Shown here one piece after another: positions 31,916 through 42,880 of a stretch of 64,000 nucleotides of DNA. How positions within the stretch are numbered: the stretch's first letter is position 1; every line of letters starts with the position of its first letter. The stretch covers positions 1,708,373-1,772,372 of the forward strand of contig MNCI01015499.1 in assembly GCA_015680685.1 (NCBI GenBank). The letters are read 5' to 3'. The stretch is from Gnetum montanum. Its lineage: Eukaryota > Streptophyta > Gnetopsida > Gnetales > Gnetaceae. The notes under the pieces were generated by a model. It was not told the DNA's origin, searched no databases, and saw nothing but the letters and a program-made list of their open reading frames with translations. The translations under genes and the position numbers were made by a program.

Positions 31916-31983
31916 CATCCCGTGGTCCCACCCACTACACTGCCACATGGCACCTGATCTGCATTTTGGGCTAACCCTAGCCC

Positions 31984-31991
31984 TATAAATA
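31984..31991 (+). promoter_or_regulatory. TATA box of element F LTR
   Basis: TATAAATA in AGCCCTATAAATACCCC, conserved with E's 3' LTR and F's 3' LTR. Confidence 0.65.
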
Positions 31992-32691
31992 CCCCTGTTC
32001 CCTCTTTCAAGAGAGGGTTGGCTTTCATTTTTCACCAAGGAGGTAGTTGGCACTTCCATTTGGCATTTAGCACTTTGGCATCTTAGCTCCATGGACGAAT
32101 GAGACCCAAAGCAACCCACACCAATAGAGAGGCACAACTACACCGTGCAGTACACTATAGCCCCATTGTAGCCCAGTAGAACCTCACATGGTACACCGTG
32201 GCTACCAACTTAGCAGGCACAGTTCAACATAGTAAGCACCAAACTTCATAGCTTGACATCATCGATGTTGTGACTGCACTCCCACTGCACCTATTTTACA
32301 TTGTGTATACCTTTGTGAATTAGCTATGCTCCCCTAATTTTGGGGTGGTGCATTTTCTCTTCCAAGCTCTTATTTTATTCTACTACGCCATATATGTTGC
32401 ATTATTTTGTGTTTATGCATTCTTATTATCCTGGTTACATACTTTAGTATGTTTCTACTGTCGTGTGTGCCACATTTTCTTTTGGTCCAACCTCCACGCG
32501 TCACACTCTAACATCACTATTCACAATCGGTTATTTGACATTGCGTAAGTTCCTGTCTAATCTACCAGACTATTCAGGGCACTGTATTTCTATTCCCTCC
32601 AGCACGACCTTCGCATAGATCCAAGGTTAGGCTGTATGCCTGATAACCTCTCGGTGTTCCAGCCACTAACGTTTTTAGATGTCATAATTTT

Positions 32692-32708
32692 TGACGCTAG
32701 GAGGAGGG
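32692..32708 (+). other. Element F primer-binding site, probable tRNA-Asn type
   Basis: TGACGCTAGGAGGAGGG, after the 5-base spacer ATTTT. Two transitions from the recalled tRNA-Asn complement TGGCGCTAGAAGGAGGG. Confidence 0.72.
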
Positions 32709-33463
32709 CTTGAAAATCCGTGTCCTTTTTGTGTATCACAGGTAATCCTACATGCTATCTGTACCCCATCCCCAGTAACCTATTAGCATAGACGTGACAC
32801 CCCTATGGTTGTCTATGTACCAAGTGGTGTAAATTGGTTGCCATGACAATTCCTCTAGAATCCTAAAGGACGAAAGCTCAAAACAGTTTACTACATCTTG
32901 TTGCCTGTGTCCCGTGTAGCATGGTGTCCCTATTAGTGTAGCAAGTCTAAAATTGTCTATTATGTCACATTACCAGTGTTCTATGTGGCATAGTGACCCC
33001 ACCAACGTAGCAGCTTCCGAACAGTTTACTATGTTACGCTAACTATCTATTGTGTTACACTATCTACTATGTTACACTGTCTACTATGTTATGCTACCCA
33101 TGTCCTGTGTAGCGTAGTGGCCCTGTCAACATAGCGACCCCTCCCAGCATAGCGAGCGTAGCAAGATTTAGTGTAGAGAGCATGACAAGCTATAGTATCA
33201 AGCTCCAACGTAGCAAGCATGACAAGCTACAGTAGCAAGCTCTAGTGTAGTGAGTGTGACGAGCTACAGCGTAGCAAGTGTAGCACCAGAGTTGGCCATT
33301 TTTAGTAGTTTTCATACTTAGCATTTTTTCTGCATTGTTACACTTAGTCATTTTTTCTATGTTTTTATACTTAGCCATTTTCCTGCTATTAATAGACTTA
33401 GTCATTTTTCTGTTGTTTCTCAGAGTTAGCCATTTTCTATAAACAGCAACTTGCACAATCGAT
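32709..33463 (+). repeat. Element F leader with TAGCGTAGC-type words
   Basis: No coding. 32900-33290 repeats short words of the LTR vocabulary (CTATGTTACGCTA, TAGCGTAGCAAG, AGCGAGCGTAGC). 33290-33440 has five to six loose copies of a 30-35 bp T-rich unit around TTAGCCATTTTTCTG. Confidence 0.65.
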
Positions 33464-36060
33464 CTATGAATATGAATCCAGATCAACCTTCCATGTTGGT
33501 GTCTAATACATTTGAGACTACAATCCAACCAAAGCATGCTACACTAAGCCACGAACAATACAATTTTGTTTGTGCCAAAATCCAAGCAAGACTACCAGTG
33601 GATTATCTTGATTTGGAGGCAAAACAAGACTATGATAAAGTCCATCGAAATGGATGGGAGTACAACCCCTCCTTGTTTGACGTAATCCCACTTATGGAGT
33701 CCTATCACCAATTGTTGTCTCAACTTATCCATGCAAACAAGCATGATGCAAGGACAACCTACGAGGAAGCCTCACTAAAGGAAGAAGATGAGTTTGAGGC
33801 CCACTCTGAGCACGAAAGCCCCCTCCACACCATCTTTCGATGACCACTCCCTAGTACAGCCCCTCCTCGATTCGGTCCACCCGTCCTCTCCAAGATGGTA
33901 ACCATGCTAATTTATCCTTCCTTGCAAGCAACTAATGCATTTTCCCAACACTATGCTCATGCAAGGGCCACCTCTTAGCCCCAGACAAATCAGGCATCCT
34001 ACATCCCTCCTGTCTCATTAGTATCTGTGGTGTCTGTTCGACCCACTCATGTGTGGCCTACTTTGATCACCGCACCCATCGCTCAGCCAACACATCAACA
34101 ACCATCCACTACAATGTTAAACTGGAAATAGCCGTCTGCTACAATGTTAAACTGGCAACAACCGTCCACTACGATGTTAAACTGGTAAAGCTCGTCCACT
34201 ACAACATTAAAATGGCAACAACTATCTGCTATGATGTTAAACTGGCAAACTTCACAACCAAAAATTCTACCCTATGCTATGCAACAGACACAAGCCCAGC
34301 CAATGTAACCAATTGGCACATCCCCAAGCTTGGATCAGGCATTCTAGCTGGTCCAAAGCTTGACGGAGGAGATCAACCAGCTCAAGGCTACCTCCTCTGA
34401 CACTATTAAAATGATGGACTTCTTAGGAGATGATCCCATAAGTCCTACGGTACCACCTCTAACTCTCCTGACTGGGGTCCAGATACCACAATTCACCAAG
34501 TATAATGGTGAAGGGGACCCCAATGCACACTTGGTTACATTTCGATTCGAGTGGCTACTTCTTCAAACCTGGCTACACGCCATCATGCATGTGTTCCCCA
34601 TGTCACTTATGGATAAGGCCTTAGACTGGTATTGCATACTACCCAAGGCCTCAATCTCCTCTTTGGAGGATCTCATAAGCCAATTTGTGACATGCTTCAA
34701 GTACAACCTAAAGCCTGAAGTAACCCTCAACCAGCTGATGCAAGCTAAGCAGGGGCCTCTAGAGCCCATGCCAAAATTCCTCCAATGTTGGAATGCTACA
34801 TTGAGTGAAATGCATGAACCCCTAATAGAGACACATCTATTGGCCATCTTCAAAGGTGCAGTAAATGACTTCATTAAGTCCAAACTGTATTATCTAGCCC
34901 CAAAGTCTCTTAGCCAAGCCTTTGCCCAAGCAAAAAGCATAGAGGAAGCAGTGCAAGCTAGCAATGACCCAGCTTATGTGGCCTACAGAAACCAACATGC
35001 TCGCAAGCAAAACACAATCGTAGCAATAGTGGCCACAAGCATAGAAGTAACCAACTAGGGTCCAATAGCTAAGTAGCCCAAAGCCCCACCTAACAAAATC
35101 GCCAACTTTGGTGCCAACTCACCTACATTGGTAGGGGCCACCCCAAGGTCCAACTTTTAGTGTAAGGACCACTAAAAGTATACACGACTACCAATGGAAC
35201 CCTCTAAACTATTGGAGCAACTCTTGAAAGCTGGGCAAATCCAACAAAAACATGTATTGGTGATTATCCATCAAAAACATGATAGGTACTACAAACTACT
35301 AAGGAACCCCACATTAGCAGTACCAATGAGCCCCTGGTCCCACAACATTTTAAATTGAATCAATACTATCATTACCATCAATTGACTGGTCACAGTATAG
35401 ACAATTGTCATGCTTTGCAAGATGACCTAAGAGAATGATAAAGCGAGGCCAACTGGTGATTGACACGGAAAGTCAATACAACACAGATGATGCCTCCTAT
35501 GTCATAAATTCCATTAGCATAGGTGGTAAGCCTAAACCTATGCAACAACCTTTTGTGATTTGTGTGCCTCCTAACAAGGTAAGGATCTACTCGGCCTCCA
35601 CAAACAAGAGGCCTTCCTTTGATATCAAAGTGACACCTTCAGCATCCACAACACCCTTTGTGGTCAAGGTTCCAAACCAATTGTCTGCTAAGACATTAAA
35701 CTAGCATGACGCAGCAACAACAACCGCTAAGCAACCTTTCGTCATCAAGGTGCATCAAAAGGCTAGTCACACAACAACTCCTACAACAACTCTTAAACTA
35801 CCTTTTGTCACAAGGATGCCACAACATGATGGCCCTTCACCTACCCAAAGCCCAACAGTGGGCAACATCTTGGTCCCTCCTCCTTCAAGGGCCAACCCCA
35901 CTATCAACCTGGGTAGGCCTACCAAATGGCAATGCAAGAGGACAAATGAGTGCCTCGCGACCCCCATGGTTGAAGCAAAGGCTATAATCAATAAGAAACA
36001 ACCAAACACTGGGACCTCTACCCCCAAGTAGGCCAAGCAAACCAAGCCCAAGTCCCCTCT
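33464..36060 (+). pseudogene. gag: Element F gag (nearly complete)
   Basis: The ATG near 33464 starts MNMNPDQPSMLVSNTF; the first open stretch ends at 33843. The frame then crosses a Pro-rich linker and a 30-bp in-frame repeat (34095-34250). The second open stretch 34360-35058 is a clear retrotransposon gag domain: LTGVQIPQFTKYNGEGDPNA, MDKALDWYCILPKASISSLE, KQGPLEPMPKFLQCW and SKLYYLAPKSLSQAFAQAKS. Near 35360-35440 the Cys/His region reads YHYHQLTGHSIDNCHALQDD, with one Cys and both His. A Pro/Thr-rich tail ends about 36060. Element E has the same layout around its assembly gap. Confidence 0.88.
34095..34250 (+). repeat. 30-bp in-frame repeat within element F gag
   Basis: Five copies plus a partial. 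In the gag frame each unit encodes a decapeptide of the type QQPSTTMLNW. The DNA unit (AAACTGGCAACAACCGTCC then ACTACGATGTT) is the same 30-bp unit as the noncoding 3' UTR arrays at 23825 and 37390. Confidence 0.85.
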
Positions 36061-36880
36061 ATGAGAGATCTATCTCTCAAGCCACATGGAGGAAGTCAAG
36101 GCCCACATAATAGCTAATGACAAGGACTTCATAACTACACTAACCCAAGTGAAAAAATGCTCAAGCAAAAGAACACAACATTGAGCTTGTACAACTTGGT
36201 CATGACCTCATCTACTCATCGCCAAACATTGGCCTGAATCTTGGCATCCATTCCTATTATGGAGTACATCCCTACAGATGAGGCATCCATCTATGCAATG
36301 ATGTCAATCCCTACACCACAAGAATTGGCCTTTCATCATGATGTAGTCAAAGTCAACCCCAAACAAGGAGAGCTCACTATAGCTCCACTATCCATTAGCA
36401 TACATGTTGGGTAGTGCACCATCCGCAGAGTGCATGTCGATGATTATGTAGCAACAAACGTGGTCCTATACTTCATCATCGACAAACTAGGCCTAGCAAA
36501 TGAAATCAGGCCAACCAAAATCACGTGTCTAAAATCCTTCAATGGATTGCACATCACTGTCAGGGGTACAATCATCTTAGCCTTCGTGACAGGAGAGCAG
36601 CTCCCCACCAATGTAAATTTCACTATCATAGAGGAGATGCCAAGTCTCAATCCAATTCTAGGCAGGCCTTGGCTAGCCCAGCTATGCACCGTCTCCTCTC
36701 CCATCCACCAAGAAATCCACCTTCCATACGAAGGTGGTCAAGTTATCATCCATCATGATGCTGCCTCCTCTTTGACTATCCATGACATAGACATGGCGCA
36801 AGTTTTGAAAGAGGAGTTTCTTGGTGATACACCTACGAAAACCAATGCAACATTGAAGGCTAACACACCCAAATGAGCGG
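36061..36880 (+). pseudogene. pol: Element F aspartic protease region
   Basis: The open stretch 36430-36876 is preceded by the decayed active site reading RVHVDDYVATNVV (E has VDDGATTNVI). It continues with LKSFNGLHITVRGTI, then PSLNPILGRPWLAQL, the I-L-G-R-P-W-L motif. Upstream 36090-36420 reads DEASIYAMMSIPTPQEL in the same family layout as E. It ends near LIRK and a stop at 36949-36951, next to a GTGACT corresponding to E's GTGAGA. Confidence 0.8.
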
Positions 36881-36954
36881 TTGAAGCCAATAGCCTCCTA
36901 GAGGATCCTAAGCCTTGCACACCCCTTAATCCACACCTAATTAGGAAGTGACTA

Positions 36955-37385
36955 CGTCATCAAGACATTTCCTTAGCCAAAAACACGTTAAGCACTAGCT
37001 TATCCCTTACCTCCATTGGCCATGCATTTTTGGTTTTTTCTTGTGTTGCATTTGTTGATGCATTTACATTTCACTGGCTTTCCTACTTTACACATAGCTT
37101 TGCTTTTTTTATGCATTTCTACTTTGTTTATGCAACCATCCACTTAGCTTATGCATTGCATTTGAAAAACATAAAAAACACATTAAAAAAACATGGCCCG
37201 AAAAGGCCTTAAACTAACCCTTGGCCTGGAACGGCCTAAAACTATTACTTTTCATTCATGCATTTCAACTCTATTTACAATAGTTGCAACTTGATATTGT
37301 TTTTCTAGTTGATTTTTGCAAGATCTTGCAGGCACACAACATGACTACATATGTAGCATTGCACCTTACACAAGTAAGGTAAGCA
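36955..37385 (+). other. Element F deletion junction zone after PR
   Basis: No coding. 37190-37250 has a short GGCCCGAAAAGGCCTTAAACTA array like that at 14440 in E. 37300-37340 has a T-rich stretch ending TTTTTCTAG/TCTTGCAG that resembles an intron 3' end. From about 37372 (AAGTAAGGTAAGC) the sequence matches E at 23811, just after IN. The pol segment lost lies between these points. Confidence 0.7.
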
Positions 37386-37760
37386 CTAGTCTGCTATGAC
37401 TATAAACTGGCACAGATAGTCCATTATGACTATAAACTAGCACAGATCATTCTTGCATCATGACTTTAAACTAGCACAACAGCTCGTCCTTAGGTCATGA
37501 TGTTAAATCGGCACAACAGCTCGCCCTTGGGTCATGCTATTAAACTGGCACAACAGCTCATCCTTGGTTCATGACGTTAAACTGACACAACAACTTATCC
37601 TTGGGTCATGATGTTAAATTGGCACAACATCCACGGTGTGCTACAATGTTAAACTAGCATCTAGTAGTCTACTAGGACTATAAACTAGCACATCATGATC
37701 TTCCAAGATCTTAAACTAGGTTCACAGTCTACCAGGACTTTAAATTGGTATGTTGCTAAT
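37386..37760 (+). repeat. 3' UTR tandem array of element F
   Basis: About ten copies of the TAAACTGGCACA unit. The first ones have the 30-bp form of E; later ones have an expanded form of 36-40 bp with the insert CAGCTCRTCCTTGGGTCATG. It follows the deletion junction directly. Confidence 0.85.
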
Positions 37761-38868
37761 TTGTTCGAGCACTTGCCATTGGTGAAACCCTTGGGGAAAC
37801 TCATAGCATCATCGCCTCCCACCATTCTCCTGATCTTTCAAAGGACTTTCCATTAGTACGACCTTCAGAGGACTTGCAACATCATTGCCTTAGCACTTTC
37901 ACTAGCTTCCAAAGCACTTGCATCTAGCACAGCATTTGACACATTTACAACATCTTCACATCTAGCACTTGTGACATCTTCACATCTAACATTTACATTG
38001 GAATTTCATGTTGTGTGGTTTTCTTGCCTTCTTGGAGTTGTGTACAAAGCCTCAAAGGTGGTCGTGCAAAGATGCATCTCATTGCAGCAACAAGTCACCA
38101 CATTGCTCTTATGTGCATGATTGGACTAATTCAGCCACTCAAGAGTGCACCTCCCCCCTCATCCTTATTACAACCTCTGCACATTCACTATGTATTTCTA
38201 ATATCCTCTCATCTCCCACATACTCATGATTATACATCCCTCGGATGCATACACACTATGATGCACATGGCATTCTCTTCACATCAACTATAGAATCTAT
38301 GGTCGATGTAACATAACTCATCCTGTTGGGAGCCTCTGTTGTGTGGTCAAAGCCGAGGTGGATGTAACATGAATCATCCCTAGGAAACAAAGCCCATCTC
38401 CTCGATGACCAACTTGCAACTAACATTCAGTAGTAAGCCAAACCCAAAGAAGGTTCGCCCCACAACACAGCAAAAAAAAAGAATGGGGAAAAACACATCC
38501 CCAAGCAAATTGACAACTTTGTAGCTTCACAATTGGCCCAGCCTTGGATCGACTTTGACTCTATCATAAGCACTTTGATGAGAGGTCAACATTTCAAGGG
38601 CGAACCACTTCATGCCATGGTCACTGTCAACCATGTTGAATTTGCATCTTACACCATGATCCATTATTTGCATTTCATTCCCACAATTCAAATTTTATCT
38701 CTCTAGCATTACCTATATCCCCTTGTCCCTTAGCATAACCTTATTCCCATCTCCTGAGCATGGTAAAATGATATTCGATCTTGTGCCGATGAGTGATGTT
38801 GGTGACATGTCTGCTATGGTGTTTTGTAATTCTTTATTGATGTCTCTCAAACCACTCCTCCAGACATC
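37761..38868 (+). other. Element F 3' untranslated region
   Basis: No coding signal. Includes loosely repeated words around CATCTAGCACTTG (37900-38000) and segments shared with E's 3' UTR. I see no gene here. Confidence 0.55.
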
Positions 38869-38884
38869 AACAAAGAGGGGCCAT
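38869..38884 (+). other. Element F polypurine tract
   Basis: ACAAAGAGGGGCCAT directly before the LTR start at 38885; nearly identical to E's. Confidence 0.8.
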
Positions 38885-40312
38885 TGAAACACCAAAAAAT
38901 TTTAGGTCTTGACATCGTGACTGCAAATATGGCTAAGTGTCAAAATGATGGCACTTTGCCCATATTTTTCCAAGTGTTGAGTGTAGTCAACTCCAACTAC
39001 CAGATTTGCAAAATTTTTCTAAGTGATAAAATGCTGGCAATTTCCACAGATTCACATGTCACCCTGTCATGTTGCGTAGTGTAGCACCTTGTCTGCTATA
39101 GCATAGCACCTAGTTATGCTACATAAGCTAGAATAACATAGCACCATGTCTACTGTAGCGTAGCACCCAGTTACACTGCACAGCATAGCATAGCACCTTG
39201 TTATGTTGCGTAGCGTAGCACCTTGTTATGTTGCGTAGCGTAGCACCTTGTTACGCTGTGTAGCATAGCACAGCGTAGTAGATAGTAGACAATGTGCAGT
39301 AGACAGTGGATAGGAGCAGTAACATGGGATGAGTGTAGTAGACAATAGCAACCAACATCCCATGTACCACATGTAACATGGGATGAGTGCAGTAGACAGT
39401 AGCAACTAATGTCTCGTGTACCACACATAACACAGGACAAGTGTAATAAACAATAGCAACCATCATCCCATGTCCCATGCATAACATGGGATGGGTGTAG
39501 TAGACAACATCCTATGTCCTACACATAACATGGGACAAGCGTAGCAGCCAACATCCCATGGTGTCACCCACTGCACTGCCACATGGCATCTAATCCACAT
39601 TTTGGGCTAACCCTAGCCCTATAAATATCTCTATGCCCTCTTTCAAGAGAGGGTTGGCTTTCATTTTTTACCAAGGAGGCAGCTGGCACTTCCATTTGGC
39701 ATTTGGCTCTCAGCTCAATGGGCGAACAAGACCTAGAGCACCCCACACCAATAGAGACGCACAGCTACACCATGTAGTACACTGTAGCCCCATTGCAGCC
39801 CAGTAGAACCTCACATGGTATACCATGGCTACCAACCTTGCAGGCACAGTTCAACACAGTGAGCACCAGACTTCACATCCTGACACCACCAAGGCTGTGA
39901 CTATGCTCCCACTATGACAATTGTACATTGTGTATACCTTTGTGAATTAGCTACGCTCCCCCAATTTTGGGGCAGTGCATTTTCTCTCCCAATCTTTTAT
40001 TTTATTCTACTGCACCATACTGTTGCATTATTATGTGTTTGTGTATGCTTGTTATCCTAGTTACATACTTTAGTACGTTTCTACTGTTATGTGTGCCATG
40101 TTTTCTTTCGGTCCAAACTCCGCGTGTCACACTCTAAAATCACTATTCGCAATTGGTTATTTGACATCATGTAAGTCCCTATCTAATCGACCAGACCATT
40201 CAGGGCACCTCATTTCCATTCTCTCTAGCACAGCCCTCGCACGGATCCGGGGTTAAGCTGTATGCTCGATAACCTCTCAGTGTTCCAGCCATCGATGTTT
40301 TTGGACATCATA
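38885..40312 (+). repeat. Element F 3' LTR (1,428 bp)
   Basis: Matches 31137-32686 with fewer minisatellite copies (39330-39510). TATA box at 39620-39627. Ends GTTTTTGGACATCATA, followed by GAAAG at 40313-40317. Confidence 0.9.
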
Positions 40313-41520
40313 GAAAGGAGGCAAATGGCAGGTGTGCATCGACTTTTGGCTGCTCAACATGGCAACTTTCAAAGATCATTTTCCATTACCTTTTGTCGAC
40401 CAAGTGCTAAACACCATTTTTGGGCACTGCTATTACAACTTTCTGGATAGTTATAATGGCTATAACCAAATCTAGATTGTAGTAGAGGACTAGGCAAAGA
40501 GAACTTTCACAAGTCCTTAGGGAACTTTCGCTTACCATTAGATGCCATTCGGTCTATGTAATGCCCCAGCCACATTCCAATGATTAGTTCTTAGCATTTT
40601 CCAATAACAGGTCGGTAGCAGGGTAGAAGTCTTCATGGATGACCTTTCTACCTATGAAGCTATGTTCAAGAAAATCCTAAACTATCTTAAGCAGGTGTTG
40701 AAATGATGTGTTAAAACAAACCTTTGACTTAATTTGCAAAAGAGCCATCTTATGGTCCAGGAAGGCATAGTCTTGGGGCACCATATTTCAAAAGCAAGAA
40801 TTAAGCTGGACCCTGAAAAAATAAGGGTCATCTAAGGAATAACCTTTCAACCCAAAATAGTTAAAGAAGTGCAATCATTCTTTGGTCATACTGGCTACTA
40901 CCAATGCTTCATCAAGAATTTTTTCAAAATTTCCAAGCCATTGGTGAAATTGACAAAGAAGGATGCATCATTTATCTGGACCCTTACATGTGAAACAACA
41001 TTTCAACAACTAAAGCAAAATTTGTTGAAACCCTTATTCTACAAGCACCTAATTGGTCCAAGTCATTTCATGTAATGACTGATGCATCAAATTATGCTTT
41101 GAGGGTAGTGCTTATGCATATGGATGATCAAAAACATCCATATTACATCCACTATGCAAGTCAAAGTATTGCAAGTGCATAGCTGAACTCCACCACCATA
41201 GAAAAGGAATTAATGGTAGTGGTGTTCGCATTCACGAAGTTCAAGTACTATGTGCTTAGTTATGAAGTGTTTATGCACACATATCATAGTGTCATTTAGT
41301 TTCTAATGAATAAACCAACGGTGAGCCCCCATGTCATAAGGTGGATCATGATTTTGTAGGAGTTCAGTCTCATGATGATAGATCAAAAAGGTGTGGAGAA
41401 TGTGGTCGTAGATCACTTATAACAACTAAGATGGGATGACAAGAAGAAAGTGAGCCCCTTATCTAATCAATTCCCTGATAAATTTCTCCTTGCAAGGGTA
41501 ATTAATGTACAAATGCTTGA
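40313..41520 (+). pseudogene. pol: Element C reverse transcriptase (rest) and RNase H
   Basis: Resumes at GGKWQVCIDFWLLNMATFKD and continues through LDSYNGYNQI. The catalytic box reads VEVFMDDLSTYE (about 40627-40660) with both Asp. The thumb has LGHHISKARIKLDPEKIRVI, then FFGHTGYYQCFIKNFFKIS. RNase H follows: TDASNYALRVVLM near 41080 (catalytic Asp), IEKELMVVVFAFTKFKYYVL, FLMNKPTVSPHVIRW and VENVVVDHL. Stops are numerous and are mostly CAA/CAG-to-TAA/TAG or TGG-type changes. The target duplicate GAAAG is its first five bases. Confidence 0.85.
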
Positions 41521-42880
41521 TGAACCAAAATGGTATGACACCATCCTTACTTATCTGCTCAAGTAACAACTGCTGCAAGGGCTAGACACTAGAAAGAAAC
41601 AACAGTTTCTTCACCAGGTCAAGCATTTCATGGAAATTAATGAAAACCTTTACAAAGTCTATCTTGATGGCCTAGTATGTTGGTGTGTCCCTAATACAAA
41701 TAAACTATGCATTTTCTAGGATGCTCACAAAGGTCCTTGTATGGGCCATTATGCTAGGAGACACACGGCCATAAAAATCTTCATGGCAGAATATTATTGA
41801 CCAATAATATTTAGGGATGCACACTAATTTGTTCATGCTTGTGATCATTTCCATAGGGATGGTGGAATGATAGCTCAAATGGAGGGGCCACAATAATGGA
41901 TTAAACCTCTTGAGTCATTTGATATTTGTGACATTAACTTTATGGGTCCCATTGCACCTTTATCAAATGGAAAGGCATATATCATTGTCGTAATTGATTA
42001 TTGCACCAAGTGGGTAGAAGCAACAGCCATCACCGACTATACATCTACCACTACTACTCAGTTTGTACAACAAAATATCATAAATAGGTTTGGTGTGCCT
42101 TGTGTGTTAATTTCTAATAATGGAACTCATTTTACAGGTGCCAATTCTAAAAACTTATGCAGCACTTGGGGGTTGAGCACAAACTCATAACACCATATCA
42201 CATCTAAGCCAATGGTTAAGCTAAGGTCACTAATCAAGAGGTTACAAAAATTATAATGTGCACCATTAGCAAATACTGAAGGGACCAGAGCACCAAATTA
42301 AATGATGTCCTCTAGGCTTATCGCTCCACATGGAAGCTTCCCATAGGTTATTATCCCTATGAGCTTATGTATGGAAAACTACCAACACTGCCCATCCAAT
42401 CCAAACTTCATACACTCTCTACAGCCTATGACATTGACCTAAATCTAATTCTAGCATAGAAAGAATGATTAATAAACCTTAACTTGCTAGATGAAAATTA
42501 GTTAATGGCCCTATCATCCAATGAAACACATAAGGCATTCAATAAGAAATGTCATAACCTCAAAATAAGAAAAGTCAAGTTTCAACTAGGAGACAAGGTC
42601 CTCTATTGGAATCCTACACATGTACCCCAACAAACCAAATTTCAAACATTATGAAAAGGACCTTACATTATTGATGAGAATTTTCCATCTGGGGCCATGA
42701 TCATCTACAAACGTGATATCCTAGATAAGAAATAATTAGTCAACATCCAACAAGTGAAACCTTTCCATGAGCCTAAGCCAACCAACTCAATAGCCACCTT
42801 AACAAATGGACAACCATGCTCAATCTTTCAGATCTCCCCCTTCCAACTTACTCATGGGGGAGATGACCACCCATACTAAT
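41521..42880 (+). pseudogene. pol: Element C integrase (decayed)
   Basis: The N-terminal zinc region reads FMEINENLYKVYLDGLVCWC, then HKGPCMGHYARRH and HACDHF (one Cys changed). The core reads ESFDICDINFMGPI (first Asp), DYCTKWVEATAITDYTS, CVLISNNGTHFTG (second Asp replaced by Asn), and EVTNQEVTK-like sequence. The C-terminal part, FQLGDKVLYWNPTHVPQQTK and LVNIQQVKPFHEPKP, ends about 42880. No activity expected. Confidence 0.82.

Larger units (their letters stand above)
31137..32686 (+). repeat. Element F 5' LTR (1,550 bp)
   Basis: Begins TGAAACACC and ends TTTAGATGTCATA. 31295-31530 is dense in GTAGCGTAGCACC-type words. 31643-31915 is a 54-bp minisatellite. TATA box TATAAATA at 31984-31991, followed by ACCCCTGTTCCCTCTTTC. 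ORFs here are repeat artefacts. Confidence 0.88.
31137..40312 (+). mobile_element. Element F: Tat-like LTR retrotransposon lacking RT, RNase H and IN (9.2 kb)
   Basis: LTRs 31137-32686 and 38885-40312, beginning TGAAACACC, ending TCATA, with perfect 5-bp target duplications. Primer site, gag, PR, a repeat-rich 3' UTR and the polypurine tract are present. Compared with E, everything between the end of PR and the 30-bp 3' UTR array is missing, including the antisense gene and all of RT-RNase H-IN. It is a large-deletion derivative that could only have moved with proteins supplied in trans. Confidence 0.9.

Noticed and set aside
31568-32137. Minus-strand open frame of 189 codons with an 18-residue repeat
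   Set aside because: It is the translation of the 54-bp minisatellite in an LTR; the period is a multiple of three, so all frames stay open. The 3' LTR copy is shorter and broken.
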